In this document: positions 1-8,931 of the stretch, one piece after another
Layout of the letters: each line of letters begins with the position of its first letter
How positions within the stretch are numbered: position 1 is the stretch's first letter
Source: Magnetococcales bacterium WMHbinv6
GTDB lineage: Bacteria; Pseudomonadota; Magnetococcia; Magnetococcales; Magnetaquicoccaceae
Direction of reading: 5' to 3'
Length of the DNA: 55,365 bases
Assembly (NCBI GenBank): GCA_002753135.1
Contig: PDZV01000025.1
Span: 1 to 55,365, forward strand
Position numbers and translations under genes: made by a program
Notes under the pieces: model-generated
Told to the model about the DNA's origin: nothing
Seen by the model: the letters and a program-made list of their open reading frames with translations, nothing else
Database searches by the model: none

Positions 1-72
1 CCTGCCGCACCCCCATCCCCCGGCAAAGCGCAGGCCCGGCATCTGGCGGCGTATCAGAGGAACAAACCGTAA
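1..72 (+). CDS. 3' end of an upstream gene (partial)
   Basis: Frame 1 is open from the window edge to a TAA at 70-72. It reads as a proline/alanine-rich tail ending in LAAYQRNKP. Codon use is GC-rich, unlike the less GC-rich cassette that follows. No domain can be recognised in 23 residues. It may simply be a chance open frame, since the window start gives no left context. Confidence 0.3.
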   Translation, partial: PAAPPSPGKAQARHLAAYQRNKP

Positions 73-192
73 TCTTTGTCTTGTATAACCCTGGCAATTC
101 TTTCGCAATAAATGTACCCTGCCCGGCAAGACAGCCAGGAACAGGTATAAAATGAGTCATTAATGAAGCATGCACGAGGGAGATGGCAGCAG

Positions 193-1422
193 ATGATCCG
201 TGTCCGTTCTTTCGGTTGTTCCCAATACAAGGCATTCCGGGACCCAGTCACCGTGGAGGTTCGGCCTCTGACCCTCTTTTATGGCAAAAACAGCAGTGGC
301 AAGTCGGCCATTCTGCGGTTACTCCGACTGCTGTTGAGATTGTTCAGCTTTCAATCCAATTTTTCGCTGTTTCCAATGGAAATCGATGGATTGCAATATG
401 GTGACAGTTTTATTGATCTGGTTCATGAAAAACTCCCTAACAGTAAAATAGACTTTTCTTTGTCGCTGATTCATGAAAAAAGCGGTGCAGCAAATTTCGA
501 CATTTCACTCCTGCATGCTCAAGATGCATGGAATAACCAACCATTACCAGTTCAACTCTGCTTAAACAACAATAAACTTGAGATACCACAAACAAACATG
601 GGAGAATCTTTGGAAATACTAAAGAAGCAATATAGTATTATATATTTTAAAGATATGTATAATGATGTTAATCAATTTGATTATAATGAACTAAGAGAAT
701 GGGAACAACTCATTCAATTTTACGAAAGCTGTCTGCAACATCTTGGCCCCTCACGCGCACCAATAAAGTCATGCTATAAACGGGGACAACCAAAACCTTT
801 GGCTTTTGATGGCAGTGGTTGCATCAACTGGTTGGCACAAAATAAAGAATTACATGAGAATGTCAGAGATTGGTTTGCAACCCATTTAGATGGTTGGCGA
901 CTGGATCTGGATAGCTCCGGCAATATGGTCGAATGTGTTCTGCGCAAAAGGGGTGTTGCCGTCAATCTGGCTGATGCCGGTCAGGGAATGCAACAGATTC
1001 TGCCTGTTGTCGTTTTGCAACTCGCCCATCAACACCATTTTCCTTATTCCAGCCCTTTTCTGGATCTGGTAGAAGAACCGGAAAGCAGTCTTCATGCTGC
1101 TGCGCAAGCCGCTTTGGGTGATCTGTTTCTGGAAACAACCAACTCCGACCATGGCCAGGTGTTGGTGGAGACCCATTCAGAAAATCTTTTGTTGCGCATT
1201 CGCCGTCGTATTGCCGAAGGCAAAGCCGATCCGAGCAAGGTTGCCCTCTATTGGGTTGACGAATCCCCGGAAGGTTACAGCACCATCCGCCCCATTCTTA
1301 TCCAAGAGGATGGCAGTGTCGATTGGTGGCCGTCGGGAATTTTTTCTGAAAGCTACCAGGAAGTACTGGCCATTAACCGTGCCAATAAGGAGCGCGGACG
1401 GCAACATAGGGGTGGGGAATGA
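193..1422 (+). CDS. DUF3696-type AAA ATPase, first gene of a putative defence cassette
   Basis: This 409-residue ATPase starts with an SMC/OLD-type N-terminal strand (MIRVRSFGCSQYKAF). A Walker A motif follows at residues 31-38 (GKNSSGKS). A signature-like segment near 258-271 reads DAGQGMQQILP, a Walker B near 290-300 reads DLVEEPE, and a terminal motif near 325-338 reads VETHSENLLLRIRR. The last three motifs together are typical of DUF3696 ATPases. The ATG at 193 is chosen over the one at 163 because a GGAG lies ten bases before it and the protein then begins at the conserved strand. The stop overlaps the next ATG by four bases, so the genes are probably translationally coupled. Stretches around 590-720 are strongly AT-rich compared with the rest of the window, which suggests horizontal acquisition. 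The likely role is an ATP-dependent sensor or regulator of the partner proteins; this is inferred from families with this architecture, not shown here. Confidence 0.85.
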   Translation: MIRVRSFGCSQYKAFRDPVTVEVRPLTLFYGKNSSGKSAILRLLRLLLRLFSFQSNFSLFPMEIDGLQYGDSFIDLVHEKLPNSKIDFSLSLIHEKSGAANFDISLLHAQDAWNNQPLPVQLCLNNNKLEIPQTNMGESLEILKKQYSIIYFKDMYNDVNQFDYNELREWEQLIQFYESCLQHLGPSRAPIKSCYKRGQPKPLAFDGSGCINWLAQNKELHENVRDWFATHLDGWRLDLDSSGNMVECVLRKRGVAVNLADAGQGMQQILPVVVLQLAHQHHFPYSSPFLDLVEEPESSLHAAAQAALGDLFLETTNSDHGQVLVETHSENLLLRIRRRIAEGKADPSKVALYWVDESPEGYSTIRPILIQEDGSVDWWPSGIFSESYQEVLAINRANKERGRQHRGGE

Positions 1423-2312
1423 GAATTTTTCTGTGCCAAGATGCAGTGGAAGATCAGTCCGAGTGGCACCATTTGGATATGGTCGCATATCGTATTTCTG
1501 AGGGATATCATATATGGGATGCGGCTTCTGCAGGAATCATCGAGGGGAGTGCCTGGTTACAATCATTGACTAATCATCTCCCCAACTATTTGTTACTTCT
1601 GCAAAAAGCAGCAGCCCATGCACTCTACTCAACAACCCTTCACAGCAAACGCATCACCGTCACAACCAAACAGCATGCCCATCCTCTTGCATTATCACCA
1701 GCCCATGCAGCAAAATTGCTCAATAAACCGTTGACCATTCTGGTGGAAAATCGGTTCAGCGATGCATTGTTTCTCAAATCGGTGTTACAGAGACTCGCAC
1801 CACCGGAATTGATTGAATATTGTCAGTCACAACCTGAGGCCATCGTCTGTGACAGCCCAGGTGGCCGAGGAGAATTGCCGAAAACCATTGAGGATTATGC
1901 AACAAACTCTATGACAAACAGCATCCCAATCCGGCTTGTGGTCATTGTGGATAACGAAGGAAATACAGCTGACCATCGCGACCGTATCGCCAATAAAATT
2001 ATCGATCTGTGTACGAAGCACAACATTCCTTATCATATTCTCAAAAAACGGGCAATTGAAAATTATATTCCAGACAAATTATGGGAAAATCATGCAACAA
2101 CAAGAGAACAAGCAGACAAAGAAAAGATAAATGAGTTTATCAAATCAGACAAGACAACACATGATTTTCATGATATCAAGAAACAGTTCGGGAAAAAATC
2201 TGTTGATTTGTTTGCGAAATATCACCAACATTTGACTGCCGACAATTTGCGCCTCCGGGATGGTGAAGGAGAGTTGGATCAGATTGTCGCCATGATTGTC
2301 AAGGAAGTGTGA
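1419..2312 (+). CDS. TOPRIM-like (DUF4435/OLD-type) candidate nuclease
   Basis: This 297-residue protein has no confident name. After about 100 unrecognised N-terminal residues, a segment carries the pattern expected of a TOPRIM fold: E110 in ILVENRFSDALF with D115, a GG turn at 148-149, D178 and E180 in VIVDNEG, and E214 in RAIENYI. The same succession of motifs occurs in DUF4435 proteins such as AriB of PARIS and in the nuclease half of OLD proteins. Here it is encoded separately from the ATPase. The gene overlaps the ATPase gene by four bases (ATGA) and is followed nine bases later by the DUF262 gene. The inferred role is the effector nuclease of the cassette. The fold assignment rests on motif spacing read by eye and needs a profile search. 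Confidence 0.6.
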   Translation: MRIFLCQDAVEDQSEWHHLDMVAYRISEGYHIWDAASAGIIEGSAWLQSLTNHLPNYLLLLQKAAAHALYSTTLHSKRITVTTKQHAHPLALSPAHAAKLLNKPLTILVENRFSDALFLKSVLQRLAPPELIEYCQSQPEAIVCDSPGGRGELPKTIEDYATNSMTNSIPIRLVVIVDNEGNTADHRDRIANKIIDLCTKHNIPYHILKKRAIENYIPDKLWENHATTREQADKEKINEFIKSDKTTHDFHDIKKQFGKKSVDLFAKYHQHLTADNLRLRDGEGELDQIVAMIVKEV

Positions 2313-2321
2313 GATGGATTG

Positions 2322-3983
2322 ATGAGTCAAACGCCTGAAGTAAAACCAGAAATCATGTTCATCTTTGACCTGATCCGCCGGGTGGAGCAGGGTATTATTC
2401 GCATTCCCGCTTTTCAGCGACTGTTTGTCTGGAAACGGGATCATATGCGTGATTTATTGGACAGCATTCGCAACCAATATCCCATCGGCTCCCTGTTGCT
2501 CTGGAGTACAGACAGCAAAATTGTCTGCCGCGAATCTTTCGGCCCTGTCTATGTTCAGCATACAGAACAGAAGAGAATCTCTCTTGTTCTTGACGGGCAA
2601 CAGCGTCTCTCCACCCTGGTCGGCACGTTGAAAATGCCACACAAACAGCATCCCGCCACGCCTCATGATAAGGATCCCGGTCGCTGGCGCATCCATTTCA
2701 ATGCCCAGAACGAACAGTTTGAATATCTTCTGGAACGGGAATCAGTAAAAAGCTGGCATTTTCCGCTCTGGAAAATGCTGGATACCTTTGCATTTTTGGA
2801 AGAGATGGAAAGAATCAAAAAAGAGGCTGGTGAACAGAATGGACAAATTTATATTAAAAAGATTCAGGAACTCAGCCGCACTTTCCAAAACTATAAACTG
2901 CCGGTTATCACCATTGAAAATACCGATCTTGCGCAAGCAGTGACCATTTTTTCCCGCCTGAACGCTAAAGGTCTCGACATCACCATGGATGAAATGGTTT
3001 CGGCCATGACTTATGGTGAGAAGGCACAAGGAACAACCGATTTCAACCTGGCCAGCAAGATTGATGAAATTCTTGAAGAGATTGGACCCTATGGCTTTGG
3101 GGATATTGATCGACCCATTATTGTGCGTGCCTTCCTGGCCAACATGGGACAAGATATTTATCGTACAGATTGGACGTTCCTCAAAGATCCAGAAAAATCA
3201 ACCATCCAGGAAAAATTGATTAATGTTTCCGACAAAACAAAAAAAGCTCTTGTCGCTGCCATTCATTTTCTGAAAGAAATGGGTGCGCATACCGAACGGC
3301 TTTTGCCTTATGCCATGCAACTGGTTATTCTAAGCTCCTTCTTCGGTGCATGCCTGCATCCCACTTCAACCCAAAAGCATTTTCTCCGCCGATGGTTTTG
3401 GGTTTCCTCGTTTACCGGTTGGTTTGCATCCGGCAACCCATCCCGTGTTGCAGATATGGCCAAAGAGTTCCGCGAAGAGATTGCCAACAATCCGAATCCA
3501 ACCTCTTTACAATCAATGGACCTGAATATTCCAGCCCAACCCTTTTCTGCCAGCTTTGACATGCGGAGTGCCAGAACCCGCATTCAGATGCTCATTTTGT
3601 TGGCTCTGGGACCAAAAGATAGGCAAGGTCATTCGATTCATGCACCCTGGGAACAGCTGGCCAGTCAGGGCAGTTATGCCTTCGCCTATTTTTTTCCTTC
3701 CATGGAAAATAAAAGCCTGCAATCCAGCCCGGCCAACCGCATCCTGCGCATTAAAGGAAATGTCGGTACGCCAAGCAAGTGGTTGAAGGGACTCAACCAA
3801 ATCGAAAGAGAAAAACGACTCGCTATTCTTCTCAGCCACGCCATCCCTGAAGAGGCGTACGAAGAACTGCTTGCAGACAACCAAGAGGCGTTTATTCGCC
3901 TGCGCATGGAATATATTCGTTCCCTTGAAAACGAGACCATGCAACGAGAAAAGGTCACCTTGCCAACCGGAGAAGCCGACTGA
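2322..3983 (+). CDS. DUF262 domain protein (GmrS/ParB-like fold)
   Basis: This 553-residue protein has the DUF262 hallmarks. Residues 28-37 read IPAFQRLFVW, followed by LLDSI and PIGSLLLW, and residues 91-95 read DGQQR (in VLDGQQRLSTLVGTL). In GmrSD and BrxU proteins this domain binds nucleotides and the DGQQR motif is essential. The usual C-terminal partner, a DUF1524 HNH nuclease, is not evident. The C-terminus instead ends in a helical stretch (SHAIPEEAYEELL) that only loosely recalls it. The ATG at 2322 follows a TTG at 2319; the ATG is preferred. It is the last gene of a tight three-gene operon with the ATPase and TOPRIM-like genes and faces the TPR gene at 3999 convergently. Its role in modified-DNA sensing or restriction is inferred. 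Confidence 0.85.
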   Translation: MSQTPEVKPEIMFIFDLIRRVEQGIIRIPAFQRLFVWKRDHMRDLLDSIRNQYPIGSLLLWSTDSKIVCRESFGPVYVQHTEQKRISLVLDGQQRLSTLVGTLKMPHKQHPATPHDKDPGRWRIHFNAQNEQFEYLLERESVKSWHFPLWKMLDTFAFLEEMERIKKEAGEQNGQIYIKKIQELSRTFQNYKLPVITIENTDLAQAVTIFSRLNAKGLDITMDEMVSAMTYGEKAQGTTDFNLASKIDEILEEIGPYGFGDIDRPIIVRAFLANMGQDIYRTDWTFLKDPEKSTIQEKLINVSDKTKKALVAAIHFLKEMGAHTERLLPYAMQLVILSSFFGACLHPTSTQKHFLRRWFWVSSFTGWFASGNPSRVADMAKEFREEIANNPNPTSLQSMDLNIPAQPFSASFDMRSARTRIQMLILLALGPKDRQGHSIHAPWEQLASQGSYAFAYFFPSMENKSLQSSPANRILRIKGNVGTPSKWLKGLNQIEREKRLAILLSHAIPEEAYEELLADNQEAFIRLRMEYIRSLENETMQREKVTLPTGEAD

Positions 3984-3998
3984 CACAGCTGCGGGTTG

Positions 3999-5072
3999 CT
4001 ATTGATCCGCCTCTGGTTGGCGCAATTCGCGTTGCCACATCATCCACACCCCCCACTGCTGTTTGGCTTCGACCAGCGCCCGACTGGCCTGCCAGTAGGT
4101 GGTGGCTTCCTCCGTTCGACCTTGGTGGTGGCGGAGTCGGGCCCGCAGGATCATCCATTCGGCCTGACGCTGGCCATAGCCCAGGGTTGCGATGCCCTCG
4201 CCTGCCGCGGTCATCGCTGTTTCGGCGGTGGTGGTCTCTCCGGCATCCACGGCCAAATGGCCAGCCAGCAACTGGCAATCGACACGGAGAGGGGGCAACC
4301 CGGCGCTATCGGCAATCTGCCACGCCTCCTGCCATAAAGCGTGCGCCCGCTCCGCCTCGCCGCAACGGCGCAAAAAATGGCCCTGCTGCAGCAAAAATTC
4401 CGGCAAAAAAAGACGACGGTTGGCTTTGCGCATCATTGCCACCGCCTGCTGCAGGGCCACCCTCGCCTCCTCCTCCCGCCCCAGGCCGGCCAACGCCCGC
4501 CCCTGGGCCAGCCAATCCATGGCCACGGCAAAAATATTTTTCACCACCTTCTGTGAATATTGGCTGCGGTGCAGCACCCGCTCCCAATCACCGGCCTCTC
4601 GCGCCAGATCCAACAATAATTCGCAATAGGAGCTGCCTGGCAGACCGATCAACCATTGATAGCGCGTCTGCCGCTCCCCCTGCCACTGCTCTGCCTCCTG
4701 AAACAGTCGCTGGCTCTCCGCCAGTTGACCAAAGCGGTGCCGCGCCACTGCCAGCCGACTGTGCAAGTAAAGGCGCGTCAAAGGATCCTCCTGCCGACGC
4801 AACCACGCCTCTGCCCGTTGCACCAAAGACACAATCGCCTGCCACTCTCCCATCAACAGCCCGACATTGCACAACTCTGCCGCACTGCGGGCAGCACTCT
4901 TCCAATCCTCTTCCTGCTCTGCCCGGGCAATCGCTGCCTGGCGCGACGCCACCATGTCGGCGACACCCCGCACACTCTCTGGCTCCAACTCAGCCTCAAC
5001 CGTTTCTGCCACAGGCAGCTTGTTGCCTGTCATGCGTGACCATAATGCGGCAAAATCCCATTTTCCACCCAT
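3999..5072 (-). CDS. TPR-like repeat protein of unknown function
   Basis: This 357-residue soluble protein is almost entirely alpha-helical. It contains repeated units of about 34-40 residues with the A-x-x-x-G spacing of tetratricopeptide repeats, for example GRALAGLGREEEARVALQQA and LAGHLAVDAGETTTAETAM. It has no signal peptide, membrane segment or enzymatic motif. The ATG at 5072 is preferred over the one at 5090 because an AGGAGAGGG ribosome-binding sequence lies between them. It is transcribed divergently from the large histidine kinase gene at 5285, and the 212-base gap presumably holds both promoters. The divergent position suggests, weakly, a scaffold role in the same signalling system. 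Function is otherwise unknown. Confidence 0.7.
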   Translation of the reverse strand: MGGKWDFAALWSRMTGNKLPVAETVEAELEPESVRGVADMVASRQAAIARAEQEEDWKSAARSAAELCNVGLLMGEWQAIVSLVQRAEAWLRRQEDPLTRLYLHSRLAVARHRFGQLAESQRLFQEAEQWQGERQTRYQWLIGLPGSSYCELLLDLAREAGDWERVLHRSQYSQKVVKNIFAVAMDWLAQGRALAGLGREEEARVALQQAVAMMRKANRRLFLPEFLLQQGHFLRRCGEAERAHALWQEAWQIADSAGLPPLRVDCQLLAGHLAVDAGETTTAETAMTAAGEGIATLGYGQRQAEWMILRARLRHHQGRTEEATTYWQASRALVEAKQQWGVWMMWQRELRQPEADQ

Positions 5073-5284
5073 CGCTTGCCCTCTCCTCATACCCGCTCTG
5101 GCAGCATTTTTTTATGCTTAGCCAAACAAGAAATTTCTTTATTGCCAAAAATTCACTCTCGACTCTCGCCAACGCGCTTCGATTCGGTTACTCTCTAGCC
5201 CAGTCGGCGGCATCCTTACCGGATGGCGCTACCTGTTCTGGAAACAGCAGGCTGTCAAAGTATCGGTCAGGAGACGATCCTACT

Positions 5285-8200
5285 ATGAGCTTGGACCACT
5301 CATACCCGTTGATCAACACCAAACAGACATCCAACCTGGATAAACGGCCAGTGGAAACCGCCTACGGTTTGCTGTGGAGTCAGAGCAACCGTTTCAAACC
5401 AAGTCACGCCTTGCAGGCCATGACCCAGGCATGGGCTACGCCAGAAAATTGGTGGCAGCAATTTTCCGTGCAAATCGCCCCTCCGGCCCCTACTCAATGT
5501 CCCGTCTGTCAACTGGGACAACGTATCGGTGTGGTCCGGGCCACTTTGTCCGAACCGGCTCTGGCCCATAACGCCCCGGAAGGGGAGACCCCGCCTGCAC
5601 TGCGGACCTTTGAGATCACCTACTCCGGCCACCCGCATATGTTGTTCGATTGGGATGGTGTGCCCTCCTCCGGGCAAAACAACGATCCGAACACCCCCTT
5701 GCCTGACCTGCTGTTGATTCGTGATCGTACCCAGGAACAACGCCATAACGATTTTGTCTGCCGGACCATCCAACAGTATGAATCAATCTGCACTTTCGTC
5801 CAGGATGTCTACTATCGGATGGATATGAAAGGCACGTTGTTGTTTGTCAGCCCATCCTGTCAAAAATTGCTGCTGTATCGTCCAGAAGATTTGATCGGCA
5901 CCCAGTTTACCGACCGGCTCACGACCCAGGAAAATTTTCACGAACTGCTGGAAATTTTAAAAAATACCCGTGTCATTCATGACTTTCAACTCCCTTTGCA
6001 GTGCAAACAAAACCGTCATCTCCCTGTCTCGATGACCGCCAAACTGGTGCTGGACAGCAACGGTCTGCCGATCGCCATCGAAGGCATCTTTCGCGATGTC
6101 TCGGAACGAGACCGGCTCGGCTCTCTGTTGGAAGAACAGACACAAATTTATCGCCACTCTCTCTCTTCGCTGGAACAGCTCAAGGATGCGACAGACCAGC
6201 ATGTTCTGATCAGTATCGTTGATCCGGAGGGCAATATTCTGACGGTCAACGATAAATTTCTCGAAGTCAGCCGCTATGATGCCTCGGAAGTGGTCGGCCA
6301 GAATCACCGTATCTTCAACTCCGGATACCATCCGAAATCTTTTTTCAAAGAGTTGTGGCGCACCATTCTCAACGGTTCCATCTGGCGCGGCGAAATTCGC
6401 AACCGCAAAAAAAATGGCGAATTTTTTTGGGTCGATTGCTCCATTGTCCCCTGTTTGACCCCGCTCGGACACCCCTTTCAATATATCTGGGTAGCCACCG
6501 ACATTTCGCATCTGGTGCGCACCCGTACCCGGCTGGAACGCAACCGCAACTTTTTGCACCGGGTGATCGATGCCATCGGCGAAGGGGTGATGGTCATGGA
6601 TCTGCAGGGTCAGCTGCTCAGCCTCAACCAGGAGGGGGAACGGCTGCTCGGATGGCGCGAGGCAGAGCTGATCCATAAAAACGTCCATGAAGCGATCCAC
6701 GCCAGACGTGTGGATGGCAGCCCCTTCCCCGCCGAAGAGTGCATGGTCCATCAAAGTCTTCTGGGGCGCATTTTCCGGGTGGAACAGGACCATTTCATTC
6801 GCAAAGATGGCTCTTTCCTGCCGGTCTCCCACATCACCTTCTCCCTGCGTGATGACGAGGAGATGATCGGTTCTGTGGCCATTTTCCAGGACAATTCCCG
6901 CATCCGCAAACGGCTGCAGGAGCTGGAACGGGAACGGACGATCGCCAGCGAATCGGCGCGGCTCAAATCGGAATTTCTCGCCAACATGAGCCATGAAATT
7001 CGTACCCCGATGAATGCCATCATCGGCATGAACGATCTGCTCATGGATACTCCCATGAACGAAGAGCAGGAGGAGTTTTGTGACATTATCCGTGATTCGG
7101 CAAAATCGCTGCTCTCTCTGATCAACGATATTCTCGATTTTTCCAAAATCGAAGCCGGGCGCATGGATATCGAAGAGATTGAATTTTCCCCAGTCACCGT
7201 CATCGAAGGGTGTGCCGAGCTGCTGGCCGCTCAGGCCCACGATAAAGGCCTGTCACTGATGACCTTTATCGATCCAGAGCTGCCGAAAATTCTTAAAGGG
7301 GATCCGGGCCGCCTGCGGCAAATGGTCCTCAACCTGATGAACAACGCCATCAAGTTTACCGAAGAGGGGGAAATTGTCGTCCGCGTGCAGCGACAGCTCC
7401 AGGATCCTGCCGCGCCGGTGAGCAAGGATCGCCTGTTGGTTCGTTTTGCCATCTCCGATACCGGTATCGGCCTGTCGGAACAGGTACGGGAAAAACTGTT
7501 TGAACCGTTCACCCAGGGGGATCGCACCACCAGCCGCAAATATGGCGGCACCGGCTTGGGCCTGGCCATTACCAAGCGGTTGGCCGAATTGATGGGCGGC
7601 AGCATCGGCACCGAACCAGATGGCAATCAAGGGACCACCTTCTGGTTCACCTTGCCGCTGCAGCCAACCCAGACCGCCAGCAGCCATGAAGAGAATCTCT
7701 CCCGTACCGTGTTACCCGGCGTCCACGCGCTGACCTTGCTCAGTCGCAAAAGTGATCAGGAAATTCTCGATCGTTACCTGCGAGCCTGGGGTTTGATCCA
7801 TCACTCTTCGCTCTATGCGGGAACCCTGCCTGATCGCTCCTGGCAACAACTGACGCAAGAGTTGCCCAACAATTCGGTTGTCATCATGACCCTTTCGGCT
7901 CAGGCGCTGCATGAACCCAGCCTGTTGCAGCGTCCCCTGCCCGCTGGCAACCAACACCAATGGATCGCTCTGCTGGAGCAGGACGATAAAAGTTTACGCG
8001 AACTGGCTGCCAGCATCGGCTTTGCCACCTCTCTGGTCAAACCGGTGCGCCAGGAAGAGTGGCTGCACTCTCTGCTGCGTCTGTTGACCCCGCTCAACAA
8101 CGAAGAGTTGGCAACTGCCAACACATCCTGGCCTGCCGATCTTGCCGGAACACCGGCCATCGATACCTTCGACGCCCTGGAATCGGGTCGGTTGGTGCTG

Positions 8201-8911
8201 CTGGTGGAAGACAACCCGGTCAACCAGAAGGTGACCCTGCTGCAATTGAAAAAACTCGGCTATGCCGCCCATGCGGTGGGCAACGGGCGGGAGGCGGTGG
8301 AAGCGGTGGCCAACCTGCCCTACGCCCTGGTCTTGATGGATTGCCAGATGCCAGTAATGGATGGCTTTGAGGCCACCCATGCCATCCGCAAAATGGAACA
8401 GACCACCCTCCGTCATACGCCCATTGTCGCCATGACGGCCAACGCCATGAAGGGTGATCGGGAAAGATGTCTGCAGGCAGGGATGGACGATTATCTCAGC
8501 AAACCGGTTGCCCCCAACATTCTGCTGAAAAAATTGCAATACTGGATGCCCAAGGGTACACACAGTCAGCCAGCCATCGAAATTCAGCAACTGCGCCAAC
8601 TCTTCGGCGAAGATGATGGCATGGTGCGTGAGTTGCTCCAGCAGTTTCCTGCCTCGGTGCGTGAGTTGCTTGATCGTTTGTGGCAGTATATTCGCGAACA
8701 AAACGGGGAGCTGTTGCATGACACCGCCTTTGAACTGCAGGAGGCCTGTGCCAATATGGGGGCATCCAGCATGTCTGCCTGCGCCAATTCCCTGGAAAAA
8801 ATTGTGGCCAAGGGGGATTGGGAGCAAGCCCTCTTGCTCATGGATCAACTGGAACATATCCTCCGGCAGGTGGAACATTATGTGCAGAACTACGAAACCC
8901 TTAGCCCCTGA
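5285..8911 (+). CDS. Hybrid sensor histidine kinase with three PAS domains
   Basis: A 1208-residue cytoplasmic sensor kinase with no membrane segment. In order: an unassigned N-terminus with a CPVC motif (about 1-150), PAS domains at about 155-280, 299-418 and 419-549, HisKA with phospho-acceptor H570 in NMSHEIRTPMN, HATPase_c at about 669-792 (DTGIGL, GGTGLGL), a degenerate receiver at about 809-932, a canonical receiver at about 966-1086 with D1019 in LMDCQMPVMDG, and an Hpt-like tail. The tail reads AFELQEACANMGA where an Hpt domain has AHxLKGAxxxxG, so the phosphorylatable histidine is absent. The open frame extends upstream to 4187, but that part is antisense to the TPR gene and lacks coding character. 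The ATG at 5285 has an AGGAG eleven bases ahead. The next gene supplies an intact Hpt domain, so the two probably form a phosphorelay. Confidence 0.92.
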   Translation: MSLDHSYPLINTKQTSNLDKRPVETAYGLLWSQSNRFKPSHALQAMTQAWATPENWWQQFSVQIAPPAPTQCPVCQLGQRIGVVRATLSEPALAHNAPEGETPPALRTFEITYSGHPHMLFDWDGVPSSGQNNDPNTPLPDLLLIRDRTQEQRHNDFVCRTIQQYESICTFVQDVYYRMDMKGTLLFVSPSCQKLLLYRPEDLIGTQFTDRLTTQENFHELLEILKNTRVIHDFQLPLQCKQNRHLPVSMTAKLVLDSNGLPIAIEGIFRDVSERDRLGSLLEEQTQIYRHSLSSLEQLKDATDQHVLISIVDPEGNILTVNDKFLEVSRYDASEVVGQNHRIFNSGYHPKSFFKELWRTILNGSIWRGEIRNRKKNGEFFWVDCSIVPCLTPLGHPFQYIWVATDISHLVRTRTRLERNRNFLHRVIDAIGEGVMVMDLQGQLLSLNQEGERLLGWREAELIHKNVHEAIHARRVDGSPFPAEECMVHQSLLGRIFRVEQDHFIRKDGSFLPVSHITFSLRDDEEMIGSVAIFQDNSRIRKRLQELERERTIASESARLKSEFLANMSHEIRTPMNAIIGMNDLLMDTPMNEEQEEFCDIIRDSAKSLLSLINDILDFSKIEAGRMDIEEIEFSPVTVIEGCAELLAAQAHDKGLSLMTFIDPELPKILKGDPGRLRQMVLNLMNNAIKFTEEGEIVVRVQRQLQDPAAPVSKDRLLVRFAISDTGIGLSEQVREKLFEPFTQGDRTTSRKYGGTGLGLAITKRLAELMGGSIGTEPDGNQGTTFWFTLPLQPTQTASSHEENLSRTVLPGVHALTLLSRKSDQEILDRYLRAWGLIHHSSLYAGTLPDRSWQQLTQELPNNSVVIMTLSAQALHEPSLLQRPLPAGNQHQWIALLEQDDKSLRELAASIGFATSLVKPVRQEEWLHSLLRLLTPLNNEELATANTSWPADLAGTPAIDTFDALESGRLVLLVEDNPVNQKVTLLQLKKLGYAAHAVGNGREAVEAVANLPYALVLMDCQMPVMDGFEATHAIRKMEQTTLRHTPIVAMTANAMKGDRERCLQAGMDDYLSKPVAPNILLKKLQYWMPKGTHSQPAIEIQQLRQLFGEDDGMVRELLQQFPASVRELLDRLWQYIREQNGELLHDTAFELQEACANMGASSMSACANSLEKIVAKGDWEQALLLMDQLEHILRQVEHYVQNYETLSP

Positions 8912-8931
8912 AACGCTGACAAGGAGCCATT

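Noticed and set aside
4187-5284. Open frame that would extend the histidine kinase by 366 residues at its N-terminus
   Set aside because: It is antisense to the TPR gene and very Pro/Ala-rich. A ribosome-binding site precedes the ATG at 5285.
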